Positions 1-8,849 of a stretch of DNA of 64,000 nt are shown one piece after another. Location of the stretch: NCBI GenBank assembly GCA_034180455.1, contig JAXFOG010000002.1, forward strand, positions 62,001 to 126,000, in the 5' to 3' direction. Below the pieces are notes generated by a model. That model searched no databases and was not told where the DNA came from. It worked only from the letters and a program-made list of their open reading frames with translations. The stretch is from JAAZPT01 sp034180455. GTDB taxonomy: Bacteria > Bacillota > Clostridia > Christensenellales > Aristaeellaceae. Numbering within the stretch: position 1 is the stretch's first letter; every line of letters begins with the position of its first letter. A program made the position numbers and the translations under genes.

Positions 1-847
1 TGCTTAGATTTGCATTTGTTATGGATTCCAAATTTTGAAAATATAATGGTACTAAAACGCTAATTAATAATATACTCATATAATCATGATTTTTTAATCC
101 ATTGACTACTGAAATTACCATAATTAAAGTTTGAGAAAGTGTTGTAATACCAGATAATAGTACTGATGAAGTCTTGGCAAATATATTAACACTTGATTGT
201 GCTTTATAAATATTATCTAAAGGAGAATCTATTAATTTTTTTATATTCTCATAATTACCTGCTTGCTTAATAAAGTCTGTTTGCTCAATTATAGAAAGTA
301 TTGCACTCCAACCCGTAGAAGAAATCACTTGTAATTGTTTTGAACGAAATGCTAGCTCTTTATTAAGCATTTTATATCCACCATAATATATAGGAGCAAT
401 TGCCAAAAGAATTATAAAAATGGATTTGCTTTGAAAAAACACAATGCACAAGATTCCTATTATTATTAAAGCTTTAGAATAGATTTGAATTATATCATTG
501 GTAAGATATTGATAAATACTATTTACGCCAATAATCATTCTTTCCAATAGAGTCATAGGACCTTGTTTATTTATATAATCGTATTTTAATTTAAAAAAGC
601 TATCTAAATATGTATAGAAATTAAATTTATTAAATTTTTTTGCAAAATTTTCCCTTACATAAGCAATAAGTATTTGTATAAAGATAATGCTTAGCATAAC
701 TGCTACCAATATCATTATACGAACATTTGTAATCTCTAAATTGAATTTAGTCCAATAATTTATCAATAAAGGACTCAGTAATGACAAGAGAGCGCTTAAT
801 ATAACAGTGAATATCATAAAAATTTTAAATTTATTATAATTCTTCAT
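1..847 (-). CDS. ABC transporter transmembrane subunit, N-terminal part (runs off left edge)
   Basis: The minus-strand frame is open from an ATG at 847 to the window edge (282 codons). The translation begins MKNYNKFKIFMIF and has long hydrophobic segments (about residues 8-30, 42-62, 125-150, 235-260) separated by charged helices, the pattern of an ABC-exporter membrane domain. The nucleotide-binding domain would lie outside the window. A good ribosome site (AGAGGGA) lies 8 nt before the ATG. The start overlaps, as ATGA, the stop of a second-frame remnant upstream, which suggests translational coupling. Context with that remnant hints at peptide (RiPP/bacteriocin) export, but this is inference; a multidrug exporter is also possible. 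Confidence 0.6.
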   Translation of the reverse strand, partial: MKNYNKFKIFMIFTVILSALLSLLSPLLINYWTKFNLEITNVRIMILVAVMLSIIFIQILIAYVRENFAKKFNKFNFYTYLDSFFKLKYDYINKQGPMTLLERMIIGVNSIYQYLTNDIIQIYSKALIIIGILCIVFFQSKSIFIILLAIAPIYYGGYKMLNKELAFRSKQLQVISSTGWSAILSIIEQTDFIKQAGNYENIKKLIDSPLDNIYKAQSSVNIFAKTSSVLLSGITTLSQTLIMVISVVNGLKNHDYMSILLISVLVPLYFQNLESITNANLS

Positions 848-1054
848 AATAGCAGTCCCTCTTTTAATTTATAGTGAGATGAATTTTTTAAAACAATGAG
901 ATTGTCAAAGAACAAAGCCTTTACTAAGAAGAAGCTCCTCAATAATCGAATCCTCCATTACGATGTTTGGAGTAATACCATTAAATAAAAATTTGTTTTT
1001 ATAATTTGAGTATAAAATATGCAAAATATAATATTTATTATATTTATATCTCAT
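844..1054 (-). pseudogene. Small frameshifted ORF resembling the N-terminus of a radical-SAM peptide maturase
   Basis: A 49-codon ORF starts with an ATG at 1054 overlapping the stop of the M32 peptidase and ends at a TGA (905-907). The reading continues in the +1 frame for 20 more codons to a TGA overlapping the exporter start (ATGA). The combined peptide (about 69 aa) contains FLFNGITPNIV, IIEELLLSKGFVL and then DNLIVLKN...YKLKEG. This resembles, from memory, the N-terminal region of RiPP radical-SAM/SPASM maturases (short beta-strands, then 'LLxxGF(I/V)' and a 'YK/YN' stretch before the radical-SAM core). The core CxxxCxxC is absent. The junction is CTT TGA C, the slip sequence of prfB programmed frameshifting, though the upstream stimulator is not at the usual 3-nt spacing. 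It may be a decayed gene or a small frameshifted peptide. Confidence 0.35.
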
Positions 1055-2537
1055 ATATATCTTTAAATTTATTGTTTAGATAGTCAAAATAATACTGAGG
1101 ATTAAACTCTTCTTTGCAAGCCATACTAATAATTTTTTTAGGATCATACATAGAGCCATGTACATGAATATTTTTATTTAGCCATTTGTGTATATTTTGA
1201 ATTTTATTTTCAGTAATATCCTTATTTATATCAAAGCTTTCATTCATTTCGGCAAGCATTTGTGCACCATACGCTGAACCAAGAGCGTATGTGGGGAAGT
1301 AGCCTATGCTACCACCTGCCCAATGAATATCCTGCAAAATTCCACTTCTATAATCAGGCACATCAACTCCCAAGTAGTCTTTGTATAGCTTGTTCCAGTA
1401 TTTTGGAGCTTCGTCAACGCTTAATTCGCCAGAAATAAGCATTTTCTCTATTTCATATCTTATAAGTATATGCAAGGAATAGCTTAATTCATCTGCCTCT
1501 ATACGAATAAGACTTGGATGTACTAAATTTAATGCCTTATAAAGAGTTTCTTCACTTACACCTTTCATTTGTTTGGGGAAAATATCGCACATAATTGGAT
1601 GCAATAAGCTCATAAAAGCTTTGCTTCTTCCTATTATATTTTCATAAAATCTTGACTGACTTTCGTGCATACCTAAAGATGCGCCACTTGCAATGTTTGT
1701 AAACTGATATTTATCGTCAATGCCCATCTCATACATCGCATGGCCACCCTCATGTATCACGCTGTATAGAGAAGACTCAAACATGTTTTCATAATAATGA
1801 GTAGTGATGCGTAAATCCCACTTGTTAAATCCGGTGGTAAATGGGTGCTCGCTCTCTGTAAGACTGCAACATGTTCTGTCTAAACCCATAAGATTCATAA
1901 TTCTATCGGATAAAATCTTTTGTTTCTCTATACTGAAAGGCATAGATAAAAATTTATATTCTGGCAAAGGTTTATTAGATATTTCCTTTAATGTTGGTAC
2001 GATCTGCTTTTGCATTTCATCAAAGAAAGGATCATAGTCTGCCATGCTCATGCCATACTCATACATTTCAAGCAACGCATCATAAGGCTTCTTTTCAGGG
2101 GCATAGTATGCTGCAATTTTCTTATTATATTCTACGATCTTTTCAAGATAAGGCTTAAACATTTCATAATCATTTGCTTTTTTAGCCTGGCTCCAAACTA
2201 CTTGTGCCTTGTTAAGTAGGGCTTGGTATTCAACATACTCGTTCATTGGCATATTTTTCAGTAGCTTAAGAGATCTTTTTATAAGAGTTAGTTCTCTTTG
2301 AGTAATTTCATCAAGATTGGATCTATTTTCATATAGATAGTCTATAAGTTCTTGTGAACTTGGAGATGTAAGAAGCTTAAATATTTCTTCATTTATTATA
2401 GACATGCTCTTGCTGCGCGCATCTGCAGATGCAATAGGAGCGATTGTCTCTCCATCAAATATCATTACACCAAGAAGGTGGTTTTTTGCATAAAGTGTAT
2501 CTGTTAAGGTCTTAAATTCTTTAAGTCTATTTTCCAT
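1044..2537 (-). CDS. M32 family metallocarboxypeptidase
   Basis: 497 aa, the usual M32 (thermostable carboxypeptidase 1 / Taq-type) length of about 500. It cleaves C-terminal amino acids from peptides and is expected to be cytosolic with one divalent metal. The zinc site HEGGH lies at residues 262-266, followed by the family motif HESQSRFYEN (about 290), which supplies the third metal ligand. There is no signal peptide. The ATG at 2537 has AAGAGGT 6 nt upstream. It is transcribed divergently from nagA from a consensus promoter and overlaps the small ORF downstream by 11 nt. Confidence 0.93.
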   Translation of the reverse strand: MENRLKEFKTLTDTLYAKNHLLGVMIFDGETIAPIASADARSKSMSIINEEIFKLLTSPSSQELIDYLYENRSNLDEITQRELTLIKRSLKLLKNMPMNEYVEYQALLNKAQVVWSQAKKANDYEMFKPYLEKIVEYNKKIAAYYAPEKKPYDALLEMYEYGMSMADYDPFFDEMQKQIVPTLKEISNKPLPEYKFLSMPFSIEKQKILSDRIMNLMGLDRTCCSLTESEHPFTTGFNKWDLRITTHYYENMFESSLYSVIHEGGHAMYEMGIDDKYQFTNIASGASLGMHESQSRFYENIIGRSKAFMSLLHPIMCDIFPKQMKGVSEETLYKALNLVHPSLIRIEADELSYSLHILIRYEIEKMLISGELSVDEAPKYWNKLYKDYLGVDVPDYRSGILQDIHWAGGSIGYFPTYALGSAYGAQMLAEMNESFDINKDITENKIQNIHKWLNKNIHVHGSMYDPKKIISMACKEEFNPQYYFDYLNNKFKDIYEI

Positions 2538-2574
2538 AAATTATACCTCTTGATTATTTATTTAATATAAATAA

Positions 2575-2603
2575 ATTTTATCATCAGCAAATTCTATTGT
2601 CAA
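2575..2603 (-). promoter_or_regulatory. Promoter of the M32 peptidase gene
   Basis: On the minus strand TTGACA (2598-2603) is followed after exactly 17 nt by TAAAAT (2575-2580), a near-consensus SigA promoter about 40 nt from the start codon. Confidence 0.7.
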
Positions 2604-2627
2604 TTAAGCTCATATTCTGAATAAATA

Positions 2628-2636
2628 TGATATAAT
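2628..2636 (+). promoter_or_regulatory. Extended -10 element of nagA
   Basis: TG-n-TATAAT at 2628-2636, about 30 nt before the nagA ATG. No good -35 lies at 17 nt, as is typical of extended -10 promoters. Confidence 0.55.
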
Positions 2637-2666
2637 AATCTTAACAAAAAATATTGGGAGAAAACT

Positions 2667-3779
2667 ATGATCATAAAAGATATTGATGTGTTTCAAGAAG
2701 AAGGCAAATTTATTTGTAAGGACATATATATTAAAGGAGAGAAATTTGCTGAGGAAGCTGAGGGAGAGCAAATAAAGTTTGAAAACTGTTATGCAATTCC
2801 TGGCTTAGTAGATATACATTTTCATGGCTGCATGGGAGAGGATTTCTGCAACGGCACTTATGAAAGCCTCGCTAAAATTGCTGAGTATCAGCTTCAAAAT
2901 GGTATTATGTCTATATGTCCTGCATCTATGACTCTGTCTGAAGAACAACTTTCTAGTATTTTTGAAAATGCTGCAAAGTATAAAAATGATAAAGGTGCAG
3001 ATTTGGTAGGAATCAATATGGAGGGACCTTTTATCTCTATGGAGAAAAAAGGCGCTCAAAATCCTAAATATATTGTAGATACCGACGTAGATTTCTTTAA
3101 TCGACTTCAAGATAAGGCTAATGGTCTTGTAAAAATAGTTGATATTGCTATAGAGAATGATACTGCTTATAAATTCATAGAGGCTTTGCATGATAAAATA
3201 TCAATTTCTCTAGCTCATACTACTGCTAATTACGATGCAAGCAAAAAGGCTTTTGACTTGGGAGCAAGGCAACTAACACATATGTTTAATGCTATGAACG
3301 GTGTGAGCCATAGAGAACCAGGACCAATAGGAGCTGCCTTTGATAGCCCTCATGTAAGAGTTGAATTGATAGCTGATGGAATACATATAAGTCCAACAGT
3401 TATCAGAATGGCATTTAAACTCTTTGGAAATGATAGAATCATGCTTATTAGTGATAGCATGGAAGCCACTGGCATGGAAGATGGTGAGTATGCTTTGGGA
3501 GGCCAAAAGGTAATAAAGAAAGGCAGACTCGCTACTCTTGAAAGTGGCACTATTGCTGGATCTGCCAGCAACCTTTTCGAATGCATGACAAACGCTGTAA
3601 AAACGATGGGTATAGACCTTGCAAGCGCAGTAAAGTGTGCTACTGTAAATCCTGCAAAACAAATCGGAATATTTGATAACTACGGTAGCATAGATGTTAA
3701 TAAATTCGCCAACTTAATTATCTTAGATAAAGATACTTTGGAGATAAAGAAGCTTATCTTTAAAGGTAAAATTCTATAA
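2667..3779 (+). CDS. nagA: N-acetylglucosamine-6-phosphate deacetylase
   Basis: 370 aa amidohydrolase converting GlcNAc-6-P to GlcN-6-P plus acetate in amino-sugar catabolism and wall recycling. Visible motifs in order: metal-binding IHFHG in 'VDIHFHGCMGEDF' (about residue 50), the metal-bound Glu in 'NMEGPFIS' (about 117), the His in 'LAHTTANYDA' (about 182), 'THMFNAMN' (about 204) and the catalytic Asp in 'LISDSMEATG' (about 260). The ATG is preceded by GGGAG. It is monocistronic, with a terminator just after the stop. No nagB is adjacent, but MurQ and a BadF-type kinase lie elsewhere in the window and could feed the same pathway. Confidence 0.95.
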   Translation: MIIKDIDVFQEEGKFICKDIYIKGEKFAEEAEGEQIKFENCYAIPGLVDIHFHGCMGEDFCNGTYESLAKIAEYQLQNGIMSICPASMTLSEEQLSSIFENAAKYKNDKGADLVGINMEGPFISMEKKGAQNPKYIVDTDVDFFNRLQDKANGLVKIVDIAIENDTAYKFIEALHDKISISLAHTTANYDASKKAFDLGARQLTHMFNAMNGVSHREPGPIGAAFDSPHVRVELIADGIHISPTVIRMAFKLFGNDRIMLISDSMEATGMEDGEYALGGQKVIKKGRLATLESGTIAGSASNLFECMTNAVKTMGIDLASAVKCATVNPAKQIGIFDNYGSIDVNKFANLIILDKDTLEIKKLIFKGKIL

Positions 3780-3794
3780 AAAACACTTATTTTT

Positions 3795-3830
3795 AAGGAC
3801 TTATAATTTTCATAAGATAAGTCCTTTTTT
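3795..3830 (+). terminator. Rho-independent terminator after nagA
   Basis: Inverted repeat AAGGACTTAT (3795-3804) / ATAAGTCCTT (3817-3826) followed by a T run. Confidence 0.85.
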
Positions 3831-3831
3831 G

Positions 3832-3860
3832 TTGACAAAATTACAAAATTTTATTATTAT
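3832..3860 (+). promoter_or_regulatory. Promoter of the MucBP surface-protein gene
   Basis: TTGACA (3832-3837), 17 nt, TATTAT (3855-3860). Confidence 0.7.
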
Positions 3861-3886
3861 ATATATAAATATTACTATTTTGTAAT
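3840..3886 (+). repeat. Inverted repeat overlapping the MucBP gene promoter
   Basis: ATTACAAAAT (3840-3849) and its exact complement ATTTTGTAAT (3877-3886) flank the -10 box. A related ATTTGTAAT lies at about 3899-3907. It could be an operator for an unknown regulator or a 5'-leader hairpin. Confidence 0.4.
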
Positions 3887-3946
3887 ATTTCAAAAGTAAT
3901 TTGTAATAAAAAAAGATTGAATAAATTCTATGCTCAGGAGGAAACT

Positions 3947-6900
3947 ATGAAAAAAAGAATTCTTTCATTATTGCTTGCCATAGCGATAGCTTTTGCAATG
4001 CCTGTAGGACTTGCAGAAGTACAGCCAGAAGAATGGCAGAATTATCAGATTAGCGTAAGCGATGCAAATGATACACAGACAGTCGCTATGCCAGTAGAAA
4101 ATGCTCCAACGCACGCATATTGGATAAAACTTGGAGAGCAGGATAGTCTTGAAGGTCTTTCCCTCCATATCAGCAATATGAACGAGCAAGGTTATACATT
4201 TTATCCTGCAGATGGGACAAAGCTTTCAGGTCTTGTAGATGCAAATGGCACTCTTGAGGGTGAATATTTAGCAGTACAGGTATTTAATGCACAAGGAGAG
4301 CAGATTGATACCCTTTTGCTTTATTTCTCAAAAAGTCCAGCTCCGCAGATAGAGCCTGAAGTTATCCCGGTTACAGTAAATGTTTTGTACCAGGATGCTA
4401 TGGGTAATACTGTTGCACAGGATACTTTTGTCGCTAATACACTTGGAACAAATACCGTTAATGCAAATCTCGAGCTACTTCCTAAAGGCTATACTTTAGC
4501 AGATGAATCTTCAAAGACAGTAGAACTTATGACTGGTGGAGTTGTTCAACCAGAGCAAATTGTCTTTACTGTTGAAAAGGGTAATGTAGAGCTCGGAGCA
4601 GATGTTCTTGTAGAATATGCCGACGAAGACGGAAATGTTATAGTAAGTGAAAATGTAACTGTGAGCAACTTGGGTGAAAATATTATTAATGCTAATACAT
4701 CACTTGTGCCAAAGGGTTATGTTCTTGACGGAAATACAAGTATCTCTGTCAATCTTAGTGATGCAAATATTCCTGAGCCAAATACAGTAAGATTCAATTT
4801 GAAAAAGGACGTTCAAGAAGAAATAAGTGGTACAGTATCTGTAATATATGTAGATACCACTGGTGAATATCTAAATTCTGAGCAAGTTACAATAAATAAA
4901 GTGGGTACGAACGCAGTTTCAGCAAATCAATCAATGGTTCCTGATGGCTATACATTAGAGGGCAACGATAGCTACAATGTAGAGCTAGGCAGTGATGGCT
5001 CACTAACGCCTGATCAGATCACTTTTACATATAAAAAGCCAGAGTCAAACGAAAATAAAATCGAGCCAATAACTGTTACAGTTAAATATCTTGATCAAGA
5101 TGACCCTAGCAAAGAACTGCAACCATCAAGCTCAGTTGTTCTTAACTCAGTAGGAGAGCATAGCATTGATAATGCATATCCAGTAATTGAGGGATATGAT
5201 TTGGTATCACCTGCAAGTGTAGTAGTAACAGTATCTGGTGACAATACAGTTGATAAGCCAGAAGTAGTATTCAGCTATAAGAAAACAGAAGTTACTATTC
5301 CAAAGCAGGAATTCAAACCAGTTAAAATAACCATTCACTATATTGATCAGGAAAATAAAGAAATACAGCCAGCTACTGAGCAAACTCTTGAAAATCCTGG
5401 TGATTATGAGATAAAACCACAATATCAAAGTATAGATGGCTATAAACTTGTAGGACAAGGGACTCAATCGCTAACGGTATTTGACGATGGTTCAGCAAGT
5501 AGTGTTGAAATATACTTTACATATCAGAAAATAGAGACAAATGAAGATTCAGATAAGCCATCAAATGACTCAGAAAATCCCGAAAAACCAGAAAATCCTA
5601 CTGAAAATGGTGATGCACAAGATGCTACAGGAAAAATCGGAACAGTAAATGCCAAGAGTGTTAATGTTCGCAAAAAGCCAAGTAAAAATGGGGATCAAAT
5701 AACTCAACTTAAACAAGGCACTGAGATTACCATACTTGAAGTAGTCGAAGATAAGAGTGGACAAAAGTGGGCAAAGATCCAGTACGGCAAAAATCGTACA
5801 GGCTATATGCTTATGGAGTTTATTGATGTTTCTAAAAATAAACCCACAGATGAAAATGCTCCTAGTGAAAACAAAGTAAATGCTGTACTAAAAGTTCAGT
5901 ATACTGCAGAAGATGGTACAGTACTCTATGAGTATGAAAGTACATATGATAAATCTGGCGAGTATACTGTAGAGCTTAGGAATGTTCAGGAAACAGTTGG
6001 TTATGAGCCTGTTGCCGAAACAAGCAAGAAGATTGTCGTTGATGAAAAAGGTTCAATTGATGTAAATCCACTTGTTTTCCAATTCAAAAAAATGAGCATT
6101 GCTGCAAATGTCATTGTTCACTATGAAGATCTTAATGGAAAATCAATTGCAGAGCCTTTCACTAAGACATATACAGCTGCTGGAGACTATACATTGGCTC
6201 CAGAGAAAGAGATTGCAGGCTATGAACTAGTTGAACCTATAACCTATGCAGTCTATGTTAATGAGTCTGGGGTTGCCACACCTGACGATGTAATTTTCAA
6301 ATTTAGAGAAAAGACTGTAACTGGCAAAGTTACAGTAGAGTACCTTGATGCTGAAGGCAATAAAATTGCAAACGATACAGAAGTTACACTAGATGAAGTG
6401 GGTACTAAAACCGTTACTCCAGAAACTATCTTTACAGATTATGAGCTTACGGGCGAATCAAGCTATCAAGTAACTCTTAATGCAGATGGCACTGTTGTGC
6501 CAAATAAGGTGCAATTTAAATACAACAAGAAAGATATTGCACTAAATGCTCAGCTTAAAATTCACTATGTTGATGTTAATGGCAATAAAATAGCTGATGA
6601 TAGCACTCAATCATTCACAAATGAGGGCAATCATGATGTATATCCAAATGCAAGCATTCCTGCAGATTATGAGTTGCAAGGCGATGTAAAGCAAACAGTT
6701 GTTTTGGATGCAAATAATGTACTTACACCAAGTGAGATAACATTCACTTATAAGAAAATTGATAAACCAATAGTAATAGATGCAAAACTTAAGGTAAGAT
6801 ATATAGACACTGAAAGTAATTCTATTGCACAAGATGATATTATCACACTTACCGAGATTGGCGAGCATACTATTAAGCCAAAACTAAACTTTAACGAATA

Positions 6901-8776
6901 TATTTTGCAAAATGCAAGTGAAAAGGTACAGGTTAATCCGGATAGCACAGTAGTTCCAAACGAAATCTCATTTATCTATGAACGCAAGCTGCCGAAGGAA
7001 CCAACAGCCGATGTCCATATAAAATATGTTGATGAAAACAATACACCAATTGCTCCTGATACGATACAAACAATAAATAGACTAGGCAACAATACTGTGA
7101 TGGCCAACCAAACTACTATTGGTGACAATTACAAAATTATTGGTAATGGTCAGATGAATGTAGTTTTATACCAAGATGGTACTGCTGTTCCAAATCCAGT
7201 AATATTTGTATACAAGAATACGGCTGAAGACTTTGAACACTATATTGGCTATGCCCTTAGCAATAGCAAAGTTGCCTTACGTACATCTCCATCAGGTGAT
7301 GATAAGTACATTATACAAAGCCTTGATAGAAATACTTTGTTATATATATCAGGACAAAAGAAAACCAATGGAATACTTTATCATTCAGTACAGCTTCTAA
7401 ATGGTCAAAACGGCTTTATAATGGATGCCGATATTACAAAGATCACCAATGCAGAAGCAGATAAATATAGAAGAGAATATGAGGAATCAAAAAAGCCTCA
7501 GAACTCTCCACCAGTACCAGCTCAAACTGGCTATGCAATGACACTTGGCAACATTCCTTTTAGACAATTTGCAAGTGGATATAGCAACATTATGCAAGAA
7601 TTATATTCTGGCACAGTTATATTCTTAAATGGCAAGGTTGAATATAATGAGGGTAGAGCATGGTATGTGGCTCAATACAATAATAAGCTTGGATATGTAA
7701 GAAGCGATCAGGTAAGAATGCTAAGCCAGAGCGAAACCGAAAATTTCTTAAAAAATAATAATGCTGTTCAGGCTGTTGAAACTAATGCACCACAGTTTAA
7801 TCCAAATGGTCTAAGTAGCTATGGATATGTAACTAGTGGCAATGTGAATTTCAGAACCAAGCCAAACAAGCAAGCCAGAATTATTCAAAAAATAAATCGT
7901 TATGGTATGGGCCTTATACTTGAAACATCAAATATAGGTGGTACCACATGGTATAAAGTTAACTTTGATGGCAAAATAGGCTATGTTCAAGGCGATTACT
8001 TTAAAAATATGACTCTTGATGAGTTTAAAAAATTCCTAGCAAGCAAAGAATATAGGCAAGGAATAGAAAACAATCTTGAGATAGACAATGATAATTATAC
8101 AAGGCCAATTACCAAGCCAAAATATGATAAAGGTTCAGCTTCACCAGGCAAATTACAAACTTTGGAAGATTACAATGCTGGTACATGGAGGAATCCAAAC
8201 ATTGCTAGAGCATCTTATGAGCCTTTCAGACCAAACCTTACTCCTATGCCAGAAGTAGATCAAATAGAAGTTTCTCCAACTCCTACGATGATAGTAGATC
8301 CATCTTTTAGCCTAGATGTTTTAGGTGAGTCACCAAGTACTTCACCAGAACCATCAGAGAGCATTTCTCCTAATGATACAGAGCCAGTTAAAGAGAATAC
8401 CAAGGGTTCATCACCATTTGTATTCATAGGCTTATTAGCAGTATTAGGTCTTGGAGGAGCAGTAGGCTACGCTGCTATAATGAAGAAAAAGAGAGAAAAA
8501 CTTCTTGAAGCACAAAAGGCAAAGCATGCGGCTGCACAGAGGCAGGGCACTCAGAACAGACTAAATCAAAGTGCTACACCGCGTGATCCGTATGCAAATC
8601 CAACTAGCTATGGAAGAAATAATTTCCAGAACGCCAACAAGCCAGGAGCAAATCAGTTTAGACCAGGAACAGATGCATTTAAAAAGCCTAGCGATAATAA
8701 TGCACCACAATCTGTAATAGGTAATGAAGAAAAACCAAATGCCCCAGAAGAAAGCAATAGAAGGCGTAGAAGATAA
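3947..8776 (+). CDS. Giant secreted, membrane-anchored MucBP-repeat/SH3 surface protein
   Basis: 1609 aa from the ATG at 3947, chosen because AGGAGG sits at 3936-3941 and the product then opens with a clean signal peptide (KKR, hydrophobic stretch, cut near GLAEV). Then come five MucBP-like repeats of about 70 aa (each 'VxVxYxDxxG...G.xLxG...VxFxYKK'), a bacterial SH3 domain (about 570-630, 'VNVRKKPSKNG'), six more MucBP-like repeats, and three further SH3-like segments (near 'VALRTSPSG', 'IPFRQFASG', 'VNFRTKPNK'). A Pro-rich linker with TPT/SPEPS leads to a C-terminal TM helix (FVFIGLLAVLGLGG...) and a charged cytoplasmic tail ending RRRR. There is no LPXTG, so the anchor is the membrane helix. 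It probably binds wall or mucus glycans; the ligand is unknown. Confidence 0.85.
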   Translation: MKKRILSLLLAIAIAFAMPVGLAEVQPEEWQNYQISVSDANDTQTVAMPVENAPTHAYWIKLGEQDSLEGLSLHISNMNEQGYTFYPADGTKLSGLVDANGTLEGEYLAVQVFNAQGEQIDTLLLYFSKSPAPQIEPEVIPVTVNVLYQDAMGNTVAQDTFVANTLGTNTVNANLELLPKGYTLADESSKTVELMTGGVVQPEQIVFTVEKGNVELGADVLVEYADEDGNVIVSENVTVSNLGENIINANTSLVPKGYVLDGNTSISVNLSDANIPEPNTVRFNLKKDVQEEISGTVSVIYVDTTGEYLNSEQVTINKVGTNAVSANQSMVPDGYTLEGNDSYNVELGSDGSLTPDQITFTYKKPESNENKIEPITVTVKYLDQDDPSKELQPSSSVVLNSVGEHSIDNAYPVIEGYDLVSPASVVVTVSGDNTVDKPEVVFSYKKTEVTIPKQEFKPVKITIHYIDQENKEIQPATEQTLENPGDYEIKPQYQSIDGYKLVGQGTQSLTVFDDGSASSVEIYFTYQKIETNEDSDKPSNDSENPEKPENPTENGDAQDATGKIGTVNAKSVNVRKKPSKNGDQITQLKQGTEITILEVVEDKSGQKWAKIQYGKNRTGYMLMEFIDVSKNKPTDENAPSENKVNAVLKVQYTAEDGTVLYEYESTYDKSGEYTVELRNVQETVGYEPVAETSKKIVVDEKGSIDVNPLVFQFKKMSIAANVIVHYEDLNGKSIAEPFTKTYTAAGDYTLAPEKEIAGYELVEPITYAVYVNESGVATPDDVIFKFREKTVTGKVTVEYLDAEGNKIANDTEVTLDEVGTKTVTPETIFTDYELTGESSYQVTLNADGTVVPNKVQFKYNKKDIALNAQLKIHYVDVNGNKIADDSTQSFTNEGNHDVYPNASIPADYELQGDVKQTVVLDANNVLTPSEITFTYKKIDKPIVIDAKLKVRYIDTESNSIAQDDIITLTEIGEHTIKPKLNFNEYILQNASEKVQVNPDSTVVPNEISFIYERKLPKEPTADVHIKYVDENNTPIAPDTIQTINRLGNNTVMANQTTIGDNYKIIGNGQMNVVLYQDGTAVPNPVIFVYKNTAEDFEHYIGYALSNSKVALRTSPSGDDKYIIQSLDRNTLLYISGQKKTNGILYHSVQLLNGQNGFIMDADITKITNAEADKYRREYEESKKPQNSPPVPAQTGYAMTLGNIPFRQFASGYSNIMQELYSGTVIFLNGKVEYNEGRAWYVAQYNNKLGYVRSDQVRMLSQSETENFLKNNNAVQAVETNAPQFNPNGLSSYGYVTSGNVNFRTKPNKQARIIQKINRYGMGLILETSNIGGTTWYKVNFDGKIGYVQGDYFKNMTLDEFKKFLASKEYRQGIENNLEIDNDNYTRPITKPKYDKGSASPGKLQTLEDYNAGTWRNPNIARASYEPFRPNLTPMPEVDQIEVSPTPTMIVDPSFSLDVLGESPSTSPEPSESISPNDTEPVKENTKGSSPFVFIGLLAVLGLGGAVGYAAIMKKKREKLLEAQKAKHAAAQRQGTQNRLNQSATPRDPYANPTSYGRNNFQNANKPGANQFRPGTDAFKKPSDNNAPQSVIGNEEKPNAPEESNRRRRR

Positions 8777-8780
8777 AACA

Positions 8781-8812
8781 AAACAGGCAGTTTAAATAAC
8801 TGCCTGTTTTTA
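8781..8812 (+). terminator. Terminator of the MucBP gene
   Basis: AAACAGGCAGTT (8781-8792) / AACTGCCTGTTT (8798-8809) with a following T run. Confidence 0.9.
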
Positions 8813-8816
8813 TTCA

Positions 8817-8842
8817 CAATAAAAGGAGCCAAGCTGGCTCCT
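8817..8842 (-). terminator. Terminator of the tldD-tldE operon
   Basis: Read on the minus strand, AGGAGCC ... GGCTCCT (8824-8842) is followed by TTTTATT. It lies just past the tldE stop codon and back-to-back with the opposing terminator. Confidence 0.75.
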
Positions 8843-8849
8843 ATTTTGT

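Noticed and set aside
3840..3907. CRISPR or other repeat array
   Set aside because: Only one inverted repeat plus a half-site; no regular spacers anywhere in the window.
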